Positions 26,295 through 37,456 of a stretch of DNA of 64,000 nucleotides are shown piece by piece. Both the position numbers and the translations under genes were made by a program. This DNA is from Ferribacterium limneticum. Lineage in GTDB: Bacteria; Pseudomonadota; Gammaproteobacteria; Burkholderiales; Rhodocyclaceae. The notes below the pieces were generated by a model. That model was given only the letters and a program-made list of their open reading frames with translations, did no database searches and had not been told where the DNA came from. Where the stretch lies: the NCBI RefSeq assembly GCF_020510565.1, contig NZ_CP075189.1, forward strand, positions 372,001-436,000, in the 5' to 3' direction. The stretch's first letter is position 1; each line of letters opens with the position of its first letter.

Positions 26295-28175
26295 ATGAGC
26301 GGTCAATTCGGACTTCTGAAAACCCGGCGTTTTGCGCCTTTCTTCGTCACGCAATTTCTTGGCGCCTTCAACGACAACCTGTTCAAGAACGCGCTGGTCG
26401 TCCTGCTGACTTTCCAGGCGGCGCAATGGACGACGCTCAAGCCGGAACTGCTCGCCAACATGGCGGCGGGTGTGTTCATCCTGCCCTTTTTCCTGTTCTC
26501 GGCGACGGCCGGGCAGCTGGCCGACAAGTTCGACAAGGCGATGCTCGCCCGCCTCGTCAAGGTGCTCGAAATGGTCATCATGGGTGTCGCGGCGGCCGGC
26601 TTTTTCATGCACAGCCTGCCCGTGCTGATGGGCGCGTTGTTCCTGCTCGGTTGCCATTCGACGCTGTTCGGGCCGGTCAAGTACGCGATCATGCCGCAGC
26701 ATCTGCACGAGGATGAGCTGGTCGGCGGCAATGCGCTGATCGAGGCCGGGACTTTCGTCGCCATCTTGATCGGCACGCTGGCGGGCGGCCTGTTGGCCGG
26801 TTCGGTCGAGTATCCGGCCTGGATTGCGGTCGGTGGTTTTGTCGTGGCCCTGGCCGGTTACCTGACCAGCCGGGGCATTCCGACCGCGCCGCCGCCGGCG
26901 CCGGAACTGACGATCAACCTCAACCCGCTGTCCGAAACCTGGCGCAACATCGCTTTTGCCCGGCAGAATCGCACGGTTTTCCTGTCCATCCTCGGCATTT
27001 CGTGGTTCTGGCTCTACGGCGCGCTCTTCCTCGCCCAGTTCCCGGCCTACGCCAAGTTCGTGCTCGGTGGCGGCGAGTCAGCGGTGACGATGCTGCTGGC
27101 CACCTTCACGGTCGGCATCGGCATCGGCTCGATGCTTTGCGAGCGGATGTCGGGCAAGCATGTCGAAATCGGCCTGGTGCCTTTCGGTTCGATCGGCCTG
27201 ACGCTGTTTGGCCTCGATCTGTACTTCGCCTCGCCGGTCGGCCTGCCCGGCACGACGCCGCACGAACTGCTCGCGCTGCTCAGCATCCCGGCCATCTGGC
27301 GTGTGCTGTTCGACCTCATGATGCTCGGCGCCTTCGGCGGCTTCTTCATCGTGCCGCTCTACGCGCTGGTCCAACTGCGCAGTTCGCCCGAACACCGGGC
27401 GCGCATCATCGCCGCCAACAACATTCTCAATGCCCTGTTCATGGTCGTCGGGGCGCTCGGGGCGGCCAGCCTGCTTGGCGCCGGGCTGTCGATGCCGGCG
27501 CTGTTCGGCCTGGCGGCGCTGCTCAATGCGCTGGTGGCGGTTTATATCTACGGGCTGGTGCCGGAATTTTTGCTGCGTTTCGTCGCCTGGCTGCTGGTCA
27601 AGGCGGTGTACCGGTTGCGCACCGAGGGCATCGAGCACATCCCGCAGGAAGGCGCCGCCGTACTCGTCGCTAACCATGTCAGCTTCGTCGATGCGGTGGT
27701 GATCATGGGCGCTTCGCCCCGGCCGGTGCGCTTCGTCATGGACCATCGCATTTTCAAGACGCCGCTGCTCGGCTTCATCTTCCGCCATTGCGGTGCCATC
27801 CCCATTGCTTCGGCCAAGGACGACCCGGCGATGATGGAAGCGGCTTTCGCCGAAGTCGGCAAGGCGCTGGCCAACGGCGATCTGGTCGGCATCTTCCCCG
27901 AAGGACACATCACGCGTGACGGCCAGTTGCAGACCTTCCGCCCGGGCATCAGCCGCATCCTCGCGGCCAATCCGGTGCCGGTCGTGCCGATGGCGCTCAG
28001 CGGCCTGTGGGGCAGCTATTTTTCGCGCATCGACGGCGAGGCGATGAAAACGCCGTTCCGGCGCGGCGTGTTTTCGTCGATCAGCCTGCATGTCGGGGCG
28101 CCGATATTGCCGGAAGAAGCCAGTCCGGCGCACTTGCAAAAGGTGGTGGAGGCGTTGCGGGGAGGGCGGCTGTAA
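26295..28175 (+). CDS. Fused MFS flippase and acyltransferase (LplT-PlsC type)
   Basis: A 626-residue protein. The N-terminal 12-helix MFS part (about 1-410) begins MSGQFGLLKTRRFAPFFVTQFLGAFNDNLFKNAL, the signature of the lysophospholipid transporter LplT. The C-terminal part (about 420-626) is a PlsC acyltransferase with NHVSFVDAVVIMG and GIFPEGHIT. Together with the Aas-like protein upstream it should flip lysophospholipids inward and re-acylate them. The ATG at 26295 precedes the conserved start; upstream in-frame sequence crosses the dispersed element. In E. coli the LplT and Aas functions are arranged differently, so this pair holds two acyltransferase domains. Confidence 0.9.
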   Translation: MSGQFGLLKTRRFAPFFVTQFLGAFNDNLFKNALVVLLTFQAAQWTTLKPELLANMAAGVFILPFFLFSATAGQLADKFDKAMLARLVKVLEMVIMGVAAAGFFMHSLPVLMGALFLLGCHSTLFGPVKYAIMPQHLHEDELVGGNALIEAGTFVAILIGTLAGGLLAGSVEYPAWIAVGGFVVALAGYLTSRGIPTAPPPAPELTINLNPLSETWRNIAFARQNRTVFLSILGISWFWLYGALFLAQFPAYAKFVLGGGESAVTMLLATFTVGIGIGSMLCERMSGKHVEIGLVPFGSIGLTLFGLDLYFASPVGLPGTTPHELLALLSIPAIWRVLFDLMMLGAFGGFFIVPLYALVQLRSSPEHRARIIAANNILNALFMVVGALGAASLLGAGLSMPALFGLAALLNALVAVYIYGLVPEFLLRFVAWLLVKAVYRLRTEGIEHIPQEGAAVLVANHVSFVDAVVIMGASPRPVRFVMDHRIFKTPLLGFIFRHCGAIPIASAKDDPAMMEAAFAEVGKALANGDLVGIFPEGHITRDGQLQTFRPGISRILAANPVPVVPMALSGLWGSYFSRIDGEAMKTPFRRGVFSSISLHVGAPILPEEASPAHLQKVVEALRGGRL

Positions 28176-28206
28176 GAAGCTGTTCGCGATCTATTGCTTG
28201 TCATGC

Positions 28207-28303
28207 AAACCCCTCCCCAGCCCTCCCCTTGTCAGGGGAGGGAGCCTGATCTCGCGCGATTTGGGGTACTCCTCCCCTGACAAGGGGAGGCCGGGAGGGG
28301 TTT
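28207..28303. repeat. Long imperfect inverted repeat of clustered palindromes
   Basis: The left arm (28207-28241) and right arm (28271-28303) are near-perfect reverse complements. Each holds an inner palindrome, CCTCCCCTTGTCAGGGGAGG on the left and its equivalent on the right, flanked by CCCCTCC / GGAGGGG. The unit resembles a pair of REP-like palindromes. It follows the LplT-PlsC gene and may also stop transcription. Confidence 0.8.
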
Positions 28304-28374
28304 CGGTCTTTTCAATTGAAATGGCTTCTCGGTTTTCAAAAGATATTGGACAGCCTCTAAGGCCTGCCCTGCCG

Positions 28375-30405
<2,031 letters not shown>

Positions 30406-30596
30406 GCTGGGTCGGTAGCTGACTTGGCGAGCGCGCTCTCGGTCGCGGCCGAGTTTTCGCAGACGCCAAGATCAGCAGGTGAGTTGATAGTCATGCACTG
30501 ATTATGTGGTCAGAATCATGCCGCCTGCAACGATGCCATGGTGTTCCATTCGACTCGGTGGCGCTGGTGGCGATTTGGCCGAGCCCTTGATTACCC

Positions 30597-30636
30597 TTTC
30601 AATTTGGGCCAATTTTTCCGGTTGACCGTGGCATTC
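30597..30636 (+). repeat. 40-bp dispersed element, copy 6
   Basis: TTTCAATTTGGGCCAATTTT then TCCGGTTGACCGTGGCATTC. It lies in the 288-bp gap between the TonB/TolA-like gene and the next plus-strand gene, 58 bp before that gene. Nothing else is evident in this gap. Confidence 0.92.
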
Positions 30637-30693
30637 GGCTTCAGGGCCGTGGCCTCCCGTTAAAATAGCGTTTTCCCATCGATTCCATTCGCC

Positions 30694-31467
30694 ATGACGA
30701 CAGCCGCCCAGATTCCCGCCGATCAACTTGCCAAGCTGGCCAGCGCCGATATCCAGCGGCTGGCGGCGCGTATGGCGCAGGACGTTTTTGCCGGGGCCTT
30801 CCGTCAGGCGGCGACGGTCGATGCGGCGCCGAATGTGGCGGTGCTTGGCGAGGTGGCGGCGCACTGTTTCGACTGGTGTCAGGCCGCAGCCAGCGACGAG
30901 GCGCGGGCGCTGCGTCTGGCCATGCTGATCAGCGGTCTCGATCAATGGGGGCTGGCTTACACGCAGGCGTTCAATCTCGATGCCATCCATTCGTTGACGG
31001 CGCTCATTGGCGGCTTGCGCACGCGTTTGAGTGCCCGCGACGACACGCTTTTTCAGCAGTATTTCGAGCAGATCAACGATGTTGAGTCCGATGCCATCGA
31101 CTTCAAGGTCGATCTGCGCCGCGGCATTCACCTTGCCCTGTGGCACGCCATGGCCGCTTGCGAAACGGCTGAGCAGGTGCAGGGTATCGTCCTGCCGCTG
31201 GGCAGCATGATGGTCGCCCTCAACGAACAGATGCCGGAACTCGGCTGGCGCCTGCTGGCCGATGCGCTGGCCAATATCCAGATTTCGCTGCTCTCCGATC
31301 TGGCGCCGAAATCGCCGCTCGCCCAGGACGGCACGCAGCAGCTATTCGCCTCGCTGCGCCACGCCTTGCCCGCCGAACGCTACCAGGCCATCCTCGCCCA
31401 CGCCGGGCAGGCGGTGGTGGCGTGGCAGCAGGCCGTGCGCGTCAACGGGACTGAACAGCGCCACTGA
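30694..31467 (+). CDS. Conserved-looking soluble protein of unknown function
   Basis: A 257-residue, mostly alpha-helical cytoplasmic protein without signal peptide or known motif. Segments such as EARALRLAMLISGLDQWGLAYTQAFNL and LSARDDTLFQQYFEQINDVESDAIDFKVDLRRGIHLALWHAM read as a compact helical bundle. The codon use is like that of the chromosome. It stands between the TonB/TolA-like gene and a PEP-CTERM gene, with no operon partner. I do not recognise the family. Confidence 0.78.
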   Translation: MTTAAQIPADQLAKLASADIQRLAARMAQDVFAGAFRQAATVDAAPNVAVLGEVAAHCFDWCQAAASDEARALRLAMLISGLDQWGLAYTQAFNLDAIHSLTALIGGLRTRLSARDDTLFQQYFEQINDVESDAIDFKVDLRRGIHLALWHAMAACETAEQVQGIVLPLGSMMVALNEQMPELGWRLLADALANIQISLLSDLAPKSPLAQDGTQQLFASLRHALPAERYQAILAHAGQAVVAWQQAVRVNGTEQRH

Positions 31468-31633
31468 GCGTGAAGTTTGGGGGCGGCTGACAACCGTCCC
31501 GGTTTCAGGCCAAGACCGTTCCATTGCCTGCACGGGCAGGCGGCTGATGCTCAATGCGTAGCCTTATGGCATAATGCCGGCCGCATGCGCTGCGGGGCGC
31601 GACGTCAATCAGCTAACTTCCCAGAGGGTTTCC

Positions 31634-32593
31634 ATGTTGGGCAAAAAACTTCTGGCTGCCGCCTTGGTAGCCGTTGCGGCCGGTGCCGCGCAGGCCGAAA
31701 CGACTTTCCACTACTTGGCCACCGCCGAGGAGCACTTCACCGGGCTTTCCAATTATCTCGATCCGGGCCTGATGACCAGTGGCCCATTCACTACCGGCGG
31801 CCTGCAGACGGCCACCGCCGGCGCTGTTTCTGCCTCTCTGAATGCCTGGGCCGATCCGGTGAGCGGCTTGTTCAAGTCTTATACCAGCATCAACATGAGT
31901 GGTGCGCAGGCGACGAATATTGCCACGGCCTCCGTGCGCCTCGACGTGACTGATACCCTCCGCTTTTCCGGCCCGGGCAGCACGGTCGATGTCACCTTCA
32001 CGATGAACTACGACACCACTTTTTCCGGCCTGGGCATGGCGCCGTTTCAACGAGTCGGCCAGCTGAGCCATTTCATGCAGGCTTGGTCCGACCGCAGCGT
32101 GAACCTGACGTATCAAGTGGCCAACCCGACCTACGATCCGACTGCAACTTGTTCGGGCGGCGAGATGGGCTGCCCGCCGGAGGCCCAGCCGTTCAACACG
32201 GTGAGCGAATATGCCGGCGAGACGCTGTTCAAGGAAGTGGCGCTGGGCGGCCCGAATGGCATTTATACCAATGGCGATGCCGACAACGGCCATTATTCGG
32301 GCGTCGTCACCTTGACCGCCACGGTGCCGACCGAAACCGATATCACGATGACCTACTTCGGCTTCAATTACAGCGCCTGTTTTCACCTCGCCAGCTGCGC
32401 CCTGGAAAGCAATGCCCTGCATTCCGACTACCTCGGTCTCAAGGTCGATGGTGGCACCTATGCCTCGGCCAGCGGCTATCAGTATCTCGGCATGGCGGCC
32501 GCCGTTCCCGAGCCTGAGTCATACGCCATGCTGAGCGCCGGCCTCGGCCTCATCACCCTGGTTGCCCGGCGCCGCTCACGCTACCCGCGCTGA
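31634..32593 (+). CDS. PEP-CTERM sorting-domain surface protein
   Basis: A 319-residue exported protein. The signal peptide (about 1-22) ends AAQA before ETTFHY. The body is beta-rich with no known domain, and a cysteine pair region ([10 protein letters not shown]). The C terminus is the exosortase signal: [25 protein letters not shown], a PEP motif, a membrane helix and an arginine tail. Exosortase would cut it and send it to the cell surface or matrix. CAGAGGG precedes the ATG at 31634. It has its own terminator. Confidence 0.9.
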   Translation: MLGKKLLAAALVAVAAGAAQAETTFHYLATAEEHFTGLSNYLDPGLMTSGPFTTGGLQTATAGAVSASLNAWADPVSGLFKSYTSINMSGAQATNIATASVRLDVTDTLRFSGPGSTVDVTFTMNYDTTFSGLGMAPFQRVGQLSHFMQAWSDRSVNLTYQVANPTYDPTATCSGGEMGCPPEAQPFNTVSEYAGETLFKEVALGGPNGIYTNGDADNGHYSGVVTLTATVPTETDITMTYFGFNYSACFHLASCALESNALHSDYLGLKVDGGTYASASGYQYLGMAAAVPEPESYAMLSAGLGLITLVARRRSRYPR

Positions 32594-32608
32594 ATCGGCT
32601 ATTTTCGG

Positions 32609-32644
32609 CAATAAAAACGGGAACTGCGGTTCCCGTTTTTATTG
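32609..32644. terminator. Bidirectional terminator
   Basis: AATAAAAACGGGAAC and GTTCCCGTTTTTATT form a long perfect stem around a short loop, after the PEP-CTERM gene and before ubiA. Confidence 0.9.
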
Positions 32645-32715
32645 CCGGTTTTTCGCTGATTCATTGCGGCAACCCACCCCGGCGAACGACGTCAGGACCG
32701 AGTCGGCAAGGTAAA

Positions 32716-33615
32716 ATGGCGCCCATGAACTGGCCAGCCCTCAAGGAAAAACTCGATCTCTACGAAAAGCTCATGCGGCTGGATAAGCCCATCGGCATCC
32801 TGCTGCTGCTCTGGCCGACGCTGTGGGCGTTGTGGCTGTCGGCGCTGGGGCGGCCGAACTGGTGGGTGGTCTGGGTTTTCGTTCTGGGCACCGTACTGAT
32901 GCGCTCGGCCGGCTGCGTCATCAACGACTACGCCGACCGCGATTTTGACAAGCACGTCGAACGGACCAAAGAGCGCCCGCTGACCGCCGGCAAGGTGACG
33001 ACGAAGGAAGCATTGGCGCTTTTCGCAGGTCTGTCGCTGCTCTCCTTCGCGCTGGTCCTGCTGCTCGGCAACACGCTGGTCATCTGGCTGTCGGTGCCTG
33101 CGCTTTTTCTGGCGGCCAGCTATCCATTTACCAAACGCTTTCTGGCCATTCCGCAGGCTTACCTCGGCATCGCCTTCGGCTTCGGCATCCCGATGGCCTA
33201 CGCGGCGCAGGTCGGCGGCGTGCCGGCCGAGGCCTGGTGGCTGCTGCTCGCCAACGTTTTCTGGGCCGTCGCCTACGACACCGAATACGCCATGGTCGAC
33301 CGCGAGGACGACCTCAAAATCGGCATCAAGACTTCGGCCATTACCTTCGGCCGCTTCGACGTCGCGGCGGTCATGGCTTGTTATGCGGCGACGCTGGCGA
33401 TCATCGGTGGGATCGGCTACAGCCTGAATCTCGGCTGGGCCTTCTACGCCGGACTGGTTGTCGCCGCCAACATCATGGGCGTGCATTACACCTGGATTCG
33501 CGGCCGCGAACGGATGCGCTGCTTCAAGGCCTTCCTGCACAACAACTGGGTTGGCCTGGTGATTTTCATCGGCATCGTCGTCGACTTTGTGGTTTCCGGA
33601 AGGGGCTTCGGATGA
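32716..33615 (+). CDS. ubiA: 4-hydroxybenzoate polyprenyltransferase
   Basis: Inner-membrane prenyltransferase of 299 residues, second step of ubiquinone synthesis, adding the polyprenyl chain to 4-hydroxybenzoate. The two Mg-diphosphate motifs are visible: [20 protein letters not shown] and [22 protein letters not shown]. About eight membrane helices. An AAGG lies before ATG 32716; ATG 32725 is a second option. It heads an operon with two cytochromes and ubiD in which every junction is an ATGA overlap. Confidence 0.96.
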   Translation: MAPMNWPALKEKLDLYEKLMRLDKPIGILLLLWPTLWALWLSALGRPNWWVVWVFVLGTVLMRSAGCVINDYADRDFDKHVERTKERPLTAGKVTTKEALALFAGLSLLSFALVLLLGNTLVIWLSVPALFLAASYPFTKRFLAIPQAYLGIAFGFGIPMAYAAQVGGVPAEAWWLLLANVFWAVAYDTEYAMVDREDDLKIGIKTSAITFGRFDVAAVMACYAATLAIIGGIGYSLNLGWAFYAGLVVAANIMGVHYTWIRGRERMRCFKAFLHNNWVGLVIFIGIVVDFVVSGRGFG

Positions 33616-34034
33616 AGGCTTTCATTTTTGCCCTGTTTTTCGTGTCGACCGTGGCATTGGCCGAAGACACCCGCCAACTGGCCAAATTGCCCGAACCGGC
33701 GCAGGAATCGCTGCGGCAGGAGATGCTCGACAATCTCGTGGCGGTCAATGAAGTGCTGTCCTTGATGGCGGCCGGCAAGGTCAGGGAAGCCGGCGAGGCG
33801 GCCGAGGCCAAGCTGGGTATGTCGGCTATGGGCAAGCATCGCAGCAAGCCTTTTGACGCCCGGCCCGGTCCGCACATGCCGCCGGCCATGCACGGCATTG
33901 GCATGGATGGCCACAAGGCAGTCAGCGAATTCGCTGCCGTCGCCAAGACCGGTGACCGCGACAAGGCGCTGGCTCTGCTGCCCAACCTGACGGCAGCCTG
34001 CGTCGGCTGCCACTTTTCGTATCGCACGCGATGA
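33612..34034 (+). CDS. Exported c-type cytochrome, c-prime-like
   Basis: A 140-residue periplasmic protein. Signal peptide about 1-17 ([14 protein letters not shown]), a helical body, and a single haem motif CVGCH close to the C terminus ([12 protein letters not shown]), the arrangement of cytochrome c-prime or c556 four-helix proteins. Met or His ligands cannot be fixed. It overlaps ubiA and the next cytochrome by ATGA. The DNA for the signal peptide (33620-33659) matches the 40-bp dispersed element at 31 of 40 positions without gaps. Confidence 0.88.
   Translation: MKAFIFALFFVSTVALAEDTRQLAKLPEPAQESLRQEMLDNLVAVNEVLSLMAAGKVREAGEAAEAKLGMSAMGKHRSKPFDARPGPHMPPAMHGIGMDGHKAVSEFAAVAKTGDRDKALALLPNLTAACVGCHFSYRTR
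33620..33659 (+). repeat. 40-bp dispersed element, degenerate copy 7 (signal peptide of cytochrome)
   Basis: TTTCATTTTTGCCC at the left and GACCGTGGCATT at the right match copy 6 in register with 31 of 40 identical bases. The copy encodes nearly all of the hydrophobic part of the signal peptide. Confidence 0.6.
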
Positions 34035-34621
34035 AACCTGCCGCCGTCTTCCTTGGGCTGGCCTGCGTCGTGCTGGCGCCGGGGGCGCTCGGTACTACGC
34101 AGGCGACCGGGAAGGCGGTGGTAGTGAAAAAGGCGGTTGCAGCAAAAAAGAAGCCGGTGGTCAAAAAAACAGTTGCCGCAAAAAAGACGACGCCAGCCAA
34201 GATGGTTCAGCCCGCGCCGGTTGCCCTGCCGGCCGCGCCCGACAATTTCAACGACGAACGCGAGCTGATCAGGATGCCGTCGCCAGCCCGGTTGGCCTTG
34301 CGCGCCGAAATGCGTGACCGGATGGCTGCTCTCGACACCGTTCTGCAACGCTTGAACGAAGGTCGGGTTGTAGAGGCCGGGCAGATAGCCCAGTTTCGCC
34401 TTGGCGTTGCTGTATGGTGGAATCACACCAAGCTGCCGGCGAACACACAACCAGAGCAGTACATGCCGCAAAAAATGCAGGATCTGGCGCTCGATGGCTA
34501 CATGGCCGCCAGCGATTTCGCCACTGTCGCGCTGACCGGCGACCAACAAACCGCCACCGCCATGCTGCCGCAATTGACCGGCAGTTGTGCCCAATGTCAC
34601 CAGGCTTACCGAATCCGATGA
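34031..34621 (+). CDS. Second c-prime-like cytochrome with Lys/Ala-rich segment
   Basis: A 196-residue exported protein. After the signal peptide (about 1-21) comes a strongly basic stretch of Lys, Ala, Val and Pro with repeated AKK motifs (about 25-58), then a helical domain related to the preceding cytochrome, ending with one haem motif CAQCH ([12 protein letters not shown]). The basic arm is unusual for a periplasmic cytochrome and may bind membrane lipid, peptidoglycan or an acidic partner. It overlaps the cytochrome before and ubiD after it by ATGA. A paralogue pair seems likely. Confidence 0.87.
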   Translation: MKPAAVFLGLACVVLAPGALGTTQATGKAVVVKKAVAAKKKPVVKKTVAAKKTTPAKMVQPAPVALPAAPDNFNDERELIRMPSPARLALRAEMRDRMAALDTVLQRLNEGRVVEAGQIAQFRLGVAVWWNHTKLPANTQPEQYMPQKMQDLALDGYMAASDFATVALTGDQQTATAMLPQLTGSCAQCHQAYRIR

Positions 34622-36081
34622 AATATCACGATCTGCGCGACTTCATGTCGCAACTGGAAAAGACCGGCGAACTCAAGCGCGTCGGCATCGAGGTCGATAC
34701 CCGCCTCGAAATGACCGAAATCTGCGACCGCGTGCTGCGCGCGGAGGGTCCGGCCATTCTGTTCGAGAAGCCGAAAGGCCACACGATTCCCGTGCTGGCC
34801 AACCTGTTCGGCACGCCAAAACGCGTTGCGCTTGGCATGGGCGAGGAGTCGGTGCAGGCCCTGCGCGAAGTCGGCAAGCTGCTGGCGTATTTGAAGGAAC
34901 CGGAGCCGCCGAAGGGCCTCAAGGACGCCTGGGACAAGCTGCCGATCCTGAAGCAAGTCATGAACATGGCGCCGAAAACGGTGTCGAGCGCACCTTGTCA
35001 GGAAGTTGTCTGGGAGGGCAAGGATGTCGATCTGGCCAAGTTTCCGATCCAGCATTGCTGGCCGGGCGACGTCGCGCCGCTGATTACCTGGGGCCTGGTC
35101 GTCACCAAGGGGCCGCACAAGAACCGGCAGAACCTCGGCATCTACCGCCAGCAGGTGCTCGGCCCGAACAAGGTGATCATGCGCTGGCTGGCCCATCGCG
35201 GCGGGGCGCTGGATTTTCGCGAGTTTCAACTGGCCAATCCGGGGCAACCGTTCCCGGTCGCCGTCGTGCTCGGCTGCGATCCGGCGACCATCCTCGGCGC
35301 CGTGACGCCAGTGCCCGATTCGCTGTCCGAATACCAGTTCGCCGGCTTGCTGCGCGGCGGCAAGACCGAGCTGATCAAATGCCTCGGCTCCGCTTTGCAA
35401 GTGCCGGCTTCGGCCGAAATCGTGCTGGAAGGCGTCATTCACCCCGGCGAAATGGCGCTCGAAGGGCCGTACGGCGATCACACCGGTTACTACAACGAGC
35501 AGGCCGAATTCCCTGTATTCACCATCGAGCGCATGACCATGCGCAAGAACCCGATCTACCACAGCACCTACACCGGCAAGCCGCCCGACGAACCGGCGGT
35601 GCTCGGCGTGGCGCTCAATGAAGTCTTTGTGCCGTTGCTCCAGAAGCAGTATCCCGAAATCGTCGATTTCTACCTGCCGCCGGAAGGCTGCTCGTACCGG
35701 ATGGCCATCGTCAGCATCAAGAAAGCCTACCCCGGCCACGCCAAGCGCATCATGTTCGGCATCTGGAGTTTCCTGCGCCAGTTCATGTACACCAAGACGA
35801 TCATCGTCGTCGACGACGACATCGACATCCGCGACTGGAAGGAAGTGGTCTGGGCGATGACGACGCGCATGGACGCGACGCGCGACACGACGCTGGTCGA
35901 CAACACGCCGATCGATTACCTCGATTTCGCTTCGCCAGTGGCCGGCCTCGGTTCCAAGATGGGGCTCGATGCGACCAACAAGTGGCCGGGAGAAACGACG
36001 CGCGAATGGGGGCGGCCGATTGTCATGGATGACGGCGTGAAGAAGCGCGTCGATGCGATGTGGCAGGAGCTTGGCTTATGA
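34618..36081 (+). CDS. ubiD: 4-hydroxy-3-polyprenylbenzoate decarboxylase
   Basis: UbiD, 487 residues, the prenylated-FMN decarboxylase of ubiquinone synthesis. The start [22 protein letters not shown], the middle [44 protein letters not shown] and the active-site region [12 protein letters not shown] are family hallmarks. The length is usual. ATG at 34618 overlaps the cytochrome stop (ATGA). UbiX, which supplies the cofactor, is not in this window. Confidence 0.96.
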   Translation: MKYHDLRDFMSQLEKTGELKRVGIEVDTRLEMTEICDRVLRAEGPAILFEKPKGHTIPVLANLFGTPKRVALGMGEESVQALREVGKLLAYLKEPEPPKGLKDAWDKLPILKQVMNMAPKTVSSAPCQEVVWEGKDVDLAKFPIQHCWPGDVAPLITWGLVVTKGPHKNRQNLGIYRQQVLGPNKVIMRWLAHRGGALDFREFQLANPGQPFPVAVVLGCDPATILGAVTPVPDSLSEYQFAGLLRGGKTELIKCLGSALQVPASAEIVLEGVIHPGEMALEGPYGDHTGYYNEQAEFPVFTIERMTMRKNPIYHSTYTGKPPDEPAVLGVALNEVFVPLLQKQYPEIVDFYLPPEGCSYRMAIVSIKKAYPGHAKRIMFGIWSFLRQFMYTKTIIVVDDDIDIRDWKEVVWAMTTRMDATRDTTLVDNTPIDYLDFASPVAGLGSKMGLDATNKWPGETTREWGRPIVMDDGVKKRVDAMWQELGL

Positions 36082-36569
36082 CCGTCAAAGTCGTTCCGCT
36101 CGATCTGCACGACCTGGCCCAAGCTGAAATCTGGCTCGGCCTGCTGGACCACTACGCGCAGGACCCGATGGGCGGCGGCGACGGCCTGTCCGACTACGCC
36201 AAGCTCAATCTCGTACGCACCATCCGCGAAGTGCCCGGCTTCCACGGTGCGCTGGCCTGGCTCGATGGTCAGGCGGTCGGCCTGATCGACTGCTTCGCCG
36301 GCTTTTCCACCTTCGCTGCGCTGCCGCTGCTCAACGTTCACGACATCGTCGTGCTCAAAGGCCGGCGCGGCCAGGGCATCGGTCAGGCCCTGCTCGCCTG
36401 GGCCGAACAACGCGCCCGCCAGCTCGGTTGCTGCAAGCTGACCCTCGAAGTGCTGTCCAACAACACGCGGGCGATGGCCTCCTACCAGCAGGCCGGCTAC
36501 GCGCCGTATGTCCTCGACCCGGCAGCCGGCAACGCGCTGCTCATGCAGAAAATCCTTCCGGAGGCGTAA
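36078..36569 (+). CDS. GNAT-family N-acetyltransferase
   Basis: A 163-residue GNAT protein. The acetyl-CoA binding motif reads [26 protein letters not shown] (R/Q-x-x-G-x-G/A), followed by [21 protein letters not shown], typical of the C-terminal half. ATG at 36078 overlaps the ubiD stop (ATGA) with AGGAG just upstream. The acetyl acceptor is unknown. Confidence 0.9.
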   Translation: MTVKVVPLDLHDLAQAEIWLGLLDHYAQDPMGGGDGLSDYAKLNLVRTIREVPGFHGALAWLDGQAVGLIDCFAGFSTFAALPLLNVHDIVVLKGRRGQGIGQALLAWAEQRARQLGCCKLTLEVLSNNTRAMASYQQAGYAPYVLDPAAGNALLMQKILPEA

Positions 36570-36572
36570 ACC

Positions 36573-36980
36573 ATGCAGGAACCCGTTCCCCAGCCCGACT
36601 TGCAGGGCGTTCGCCCATCGCTCGTTCAGCTCACCCATTTCATCTACGGCCTGCACGCCATTGCAGTGCTGGTCGGCATCACCTCGGCGGCGACGGTGGC
36701 CGGCGGTTTCGTCTTCGGCCTGCCGTCGCTGTGCGCCGTCTTTCTCAACTACCTCAAGCGCAGCGACGTTAACGGCACCTGGCTGGAAAGCCATTTCCGC
36801 TGGCAGATCCGCACTTTCTGGTTCACCTTCCTTGGGCTGGTTTTCTACGGCCTGCTGGTCATCACCATCATCGGCATTCCACTGGCCTGGATATTAATCG
36901 CCGTGCTCGGCCTGTGGGTGGCCTATCGTGTCGTGCGTGGCTGGATTGCGCTGTTTGGCGTCAAGCCCGTCGACAACTAA
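36573..36980 (+). CDS. DUF4870-like small membrane protein
   Basis: A 135-residue inner-membrane protein with about three to four helices: LTHFIYGLHAIAVLVG, GFVFGLPSLCAVFLNYL and FWFTFLGLVFYGLLVITIIGIPLAWILIAVLGLWVAY. The short motif DVNGTWLESHFRWQIRTFW is typical of the DUF4870/YuiB-like membrane family in proteobacteria. It starts 3 bp after the GNAT gene stop and ends 3 bp before a converging gene. Function unknown. Confidence 0.82.
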   Translation: MQEPVPQPDLQGVRPSLVQLTHFIYGLHAIAVLVGITSAATVAGGFVFGLPSLCAVFLNYLKRSDVNGTWLESHFRWQIRTFWFTFLGLVFYGLLVITIIGIPLAWILIAVLGLWVAYRVVRGWIALFGVKPVDN

Positions 36981-36983
36981 GAC

Positions 36984-37436
36984 TTAAAAACCGACGCCGA
37001 AACAGGCAACGGCCACGGTCAGCACGCCCAGCCCGAGATTGAGGGCGACCCGCTGGCGGATGGTGTTCATCGCCGTCCCGGCCGCCGGCCAGTCCTGTGC
37101 CGCGACGCCGGCCTGCAGCCTGGCGAAATGGCGCAACGCGATGTCGACGAAGATGATGGTCATGACCAGGCCGCTACTCAGCATGACGTGCCAGTGCAGC
37201 GGGGCGTTGGCAAAGCCGACGTTGAGCATGCGCGCGATGCCGGAGAGCAGGATCAGGGCGATGGCGACGGCGACGATCCGGAAGAATCGGCCAAGGACCC
37301 CGGCCAGCAGCGGCAGGCGCTGGGGCGGCGGGAACTGTTCGGCAGCCACCGGGCGCAGGCAGAAATGGGCGAAGAACATGCCGCCGATCCAGACGATGAC
37401 GCCGGCCAGGTGCAGAAAGAGAAGTGTCGAGCGCAT
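36984..37436 (-). CDS. CopD-like four-helix membrane protein
   Basis: A 150-residue inner-membrane protein with four helices. The start MRSTLLFLHLAGVIVWIGGMFFAHFCLRPVA, with its His-x-x-x-x-x-W motif, is typical of the CopD/DUF2269-like group, and HWHVMLSSGLVMTIIFVDIALRHF adds possible haem- or copper-binding His residues. It is the last gene of the minus-strand group dacB, Fe-S protein, CopD-like. Any copper role is only inferred. Confidence 0.8.
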   Translation of the reverse strand: MRSTLLFLHLAGVIVWIGGMFFAHFCLRPVAAEQFPPPQRLPLLAGVLGRFFRIVAVAIALILLSGIARMLNVGFANAPLHWHVMLSSGLVMTIIFVDIALRHFARLQAGVAAQDWPAAGTAMNTIRQRVALNLGLGVLTVAVACFGVGF

Positions 37437-37456
37437 GGTGTTTTCCAGTGGGGTGG

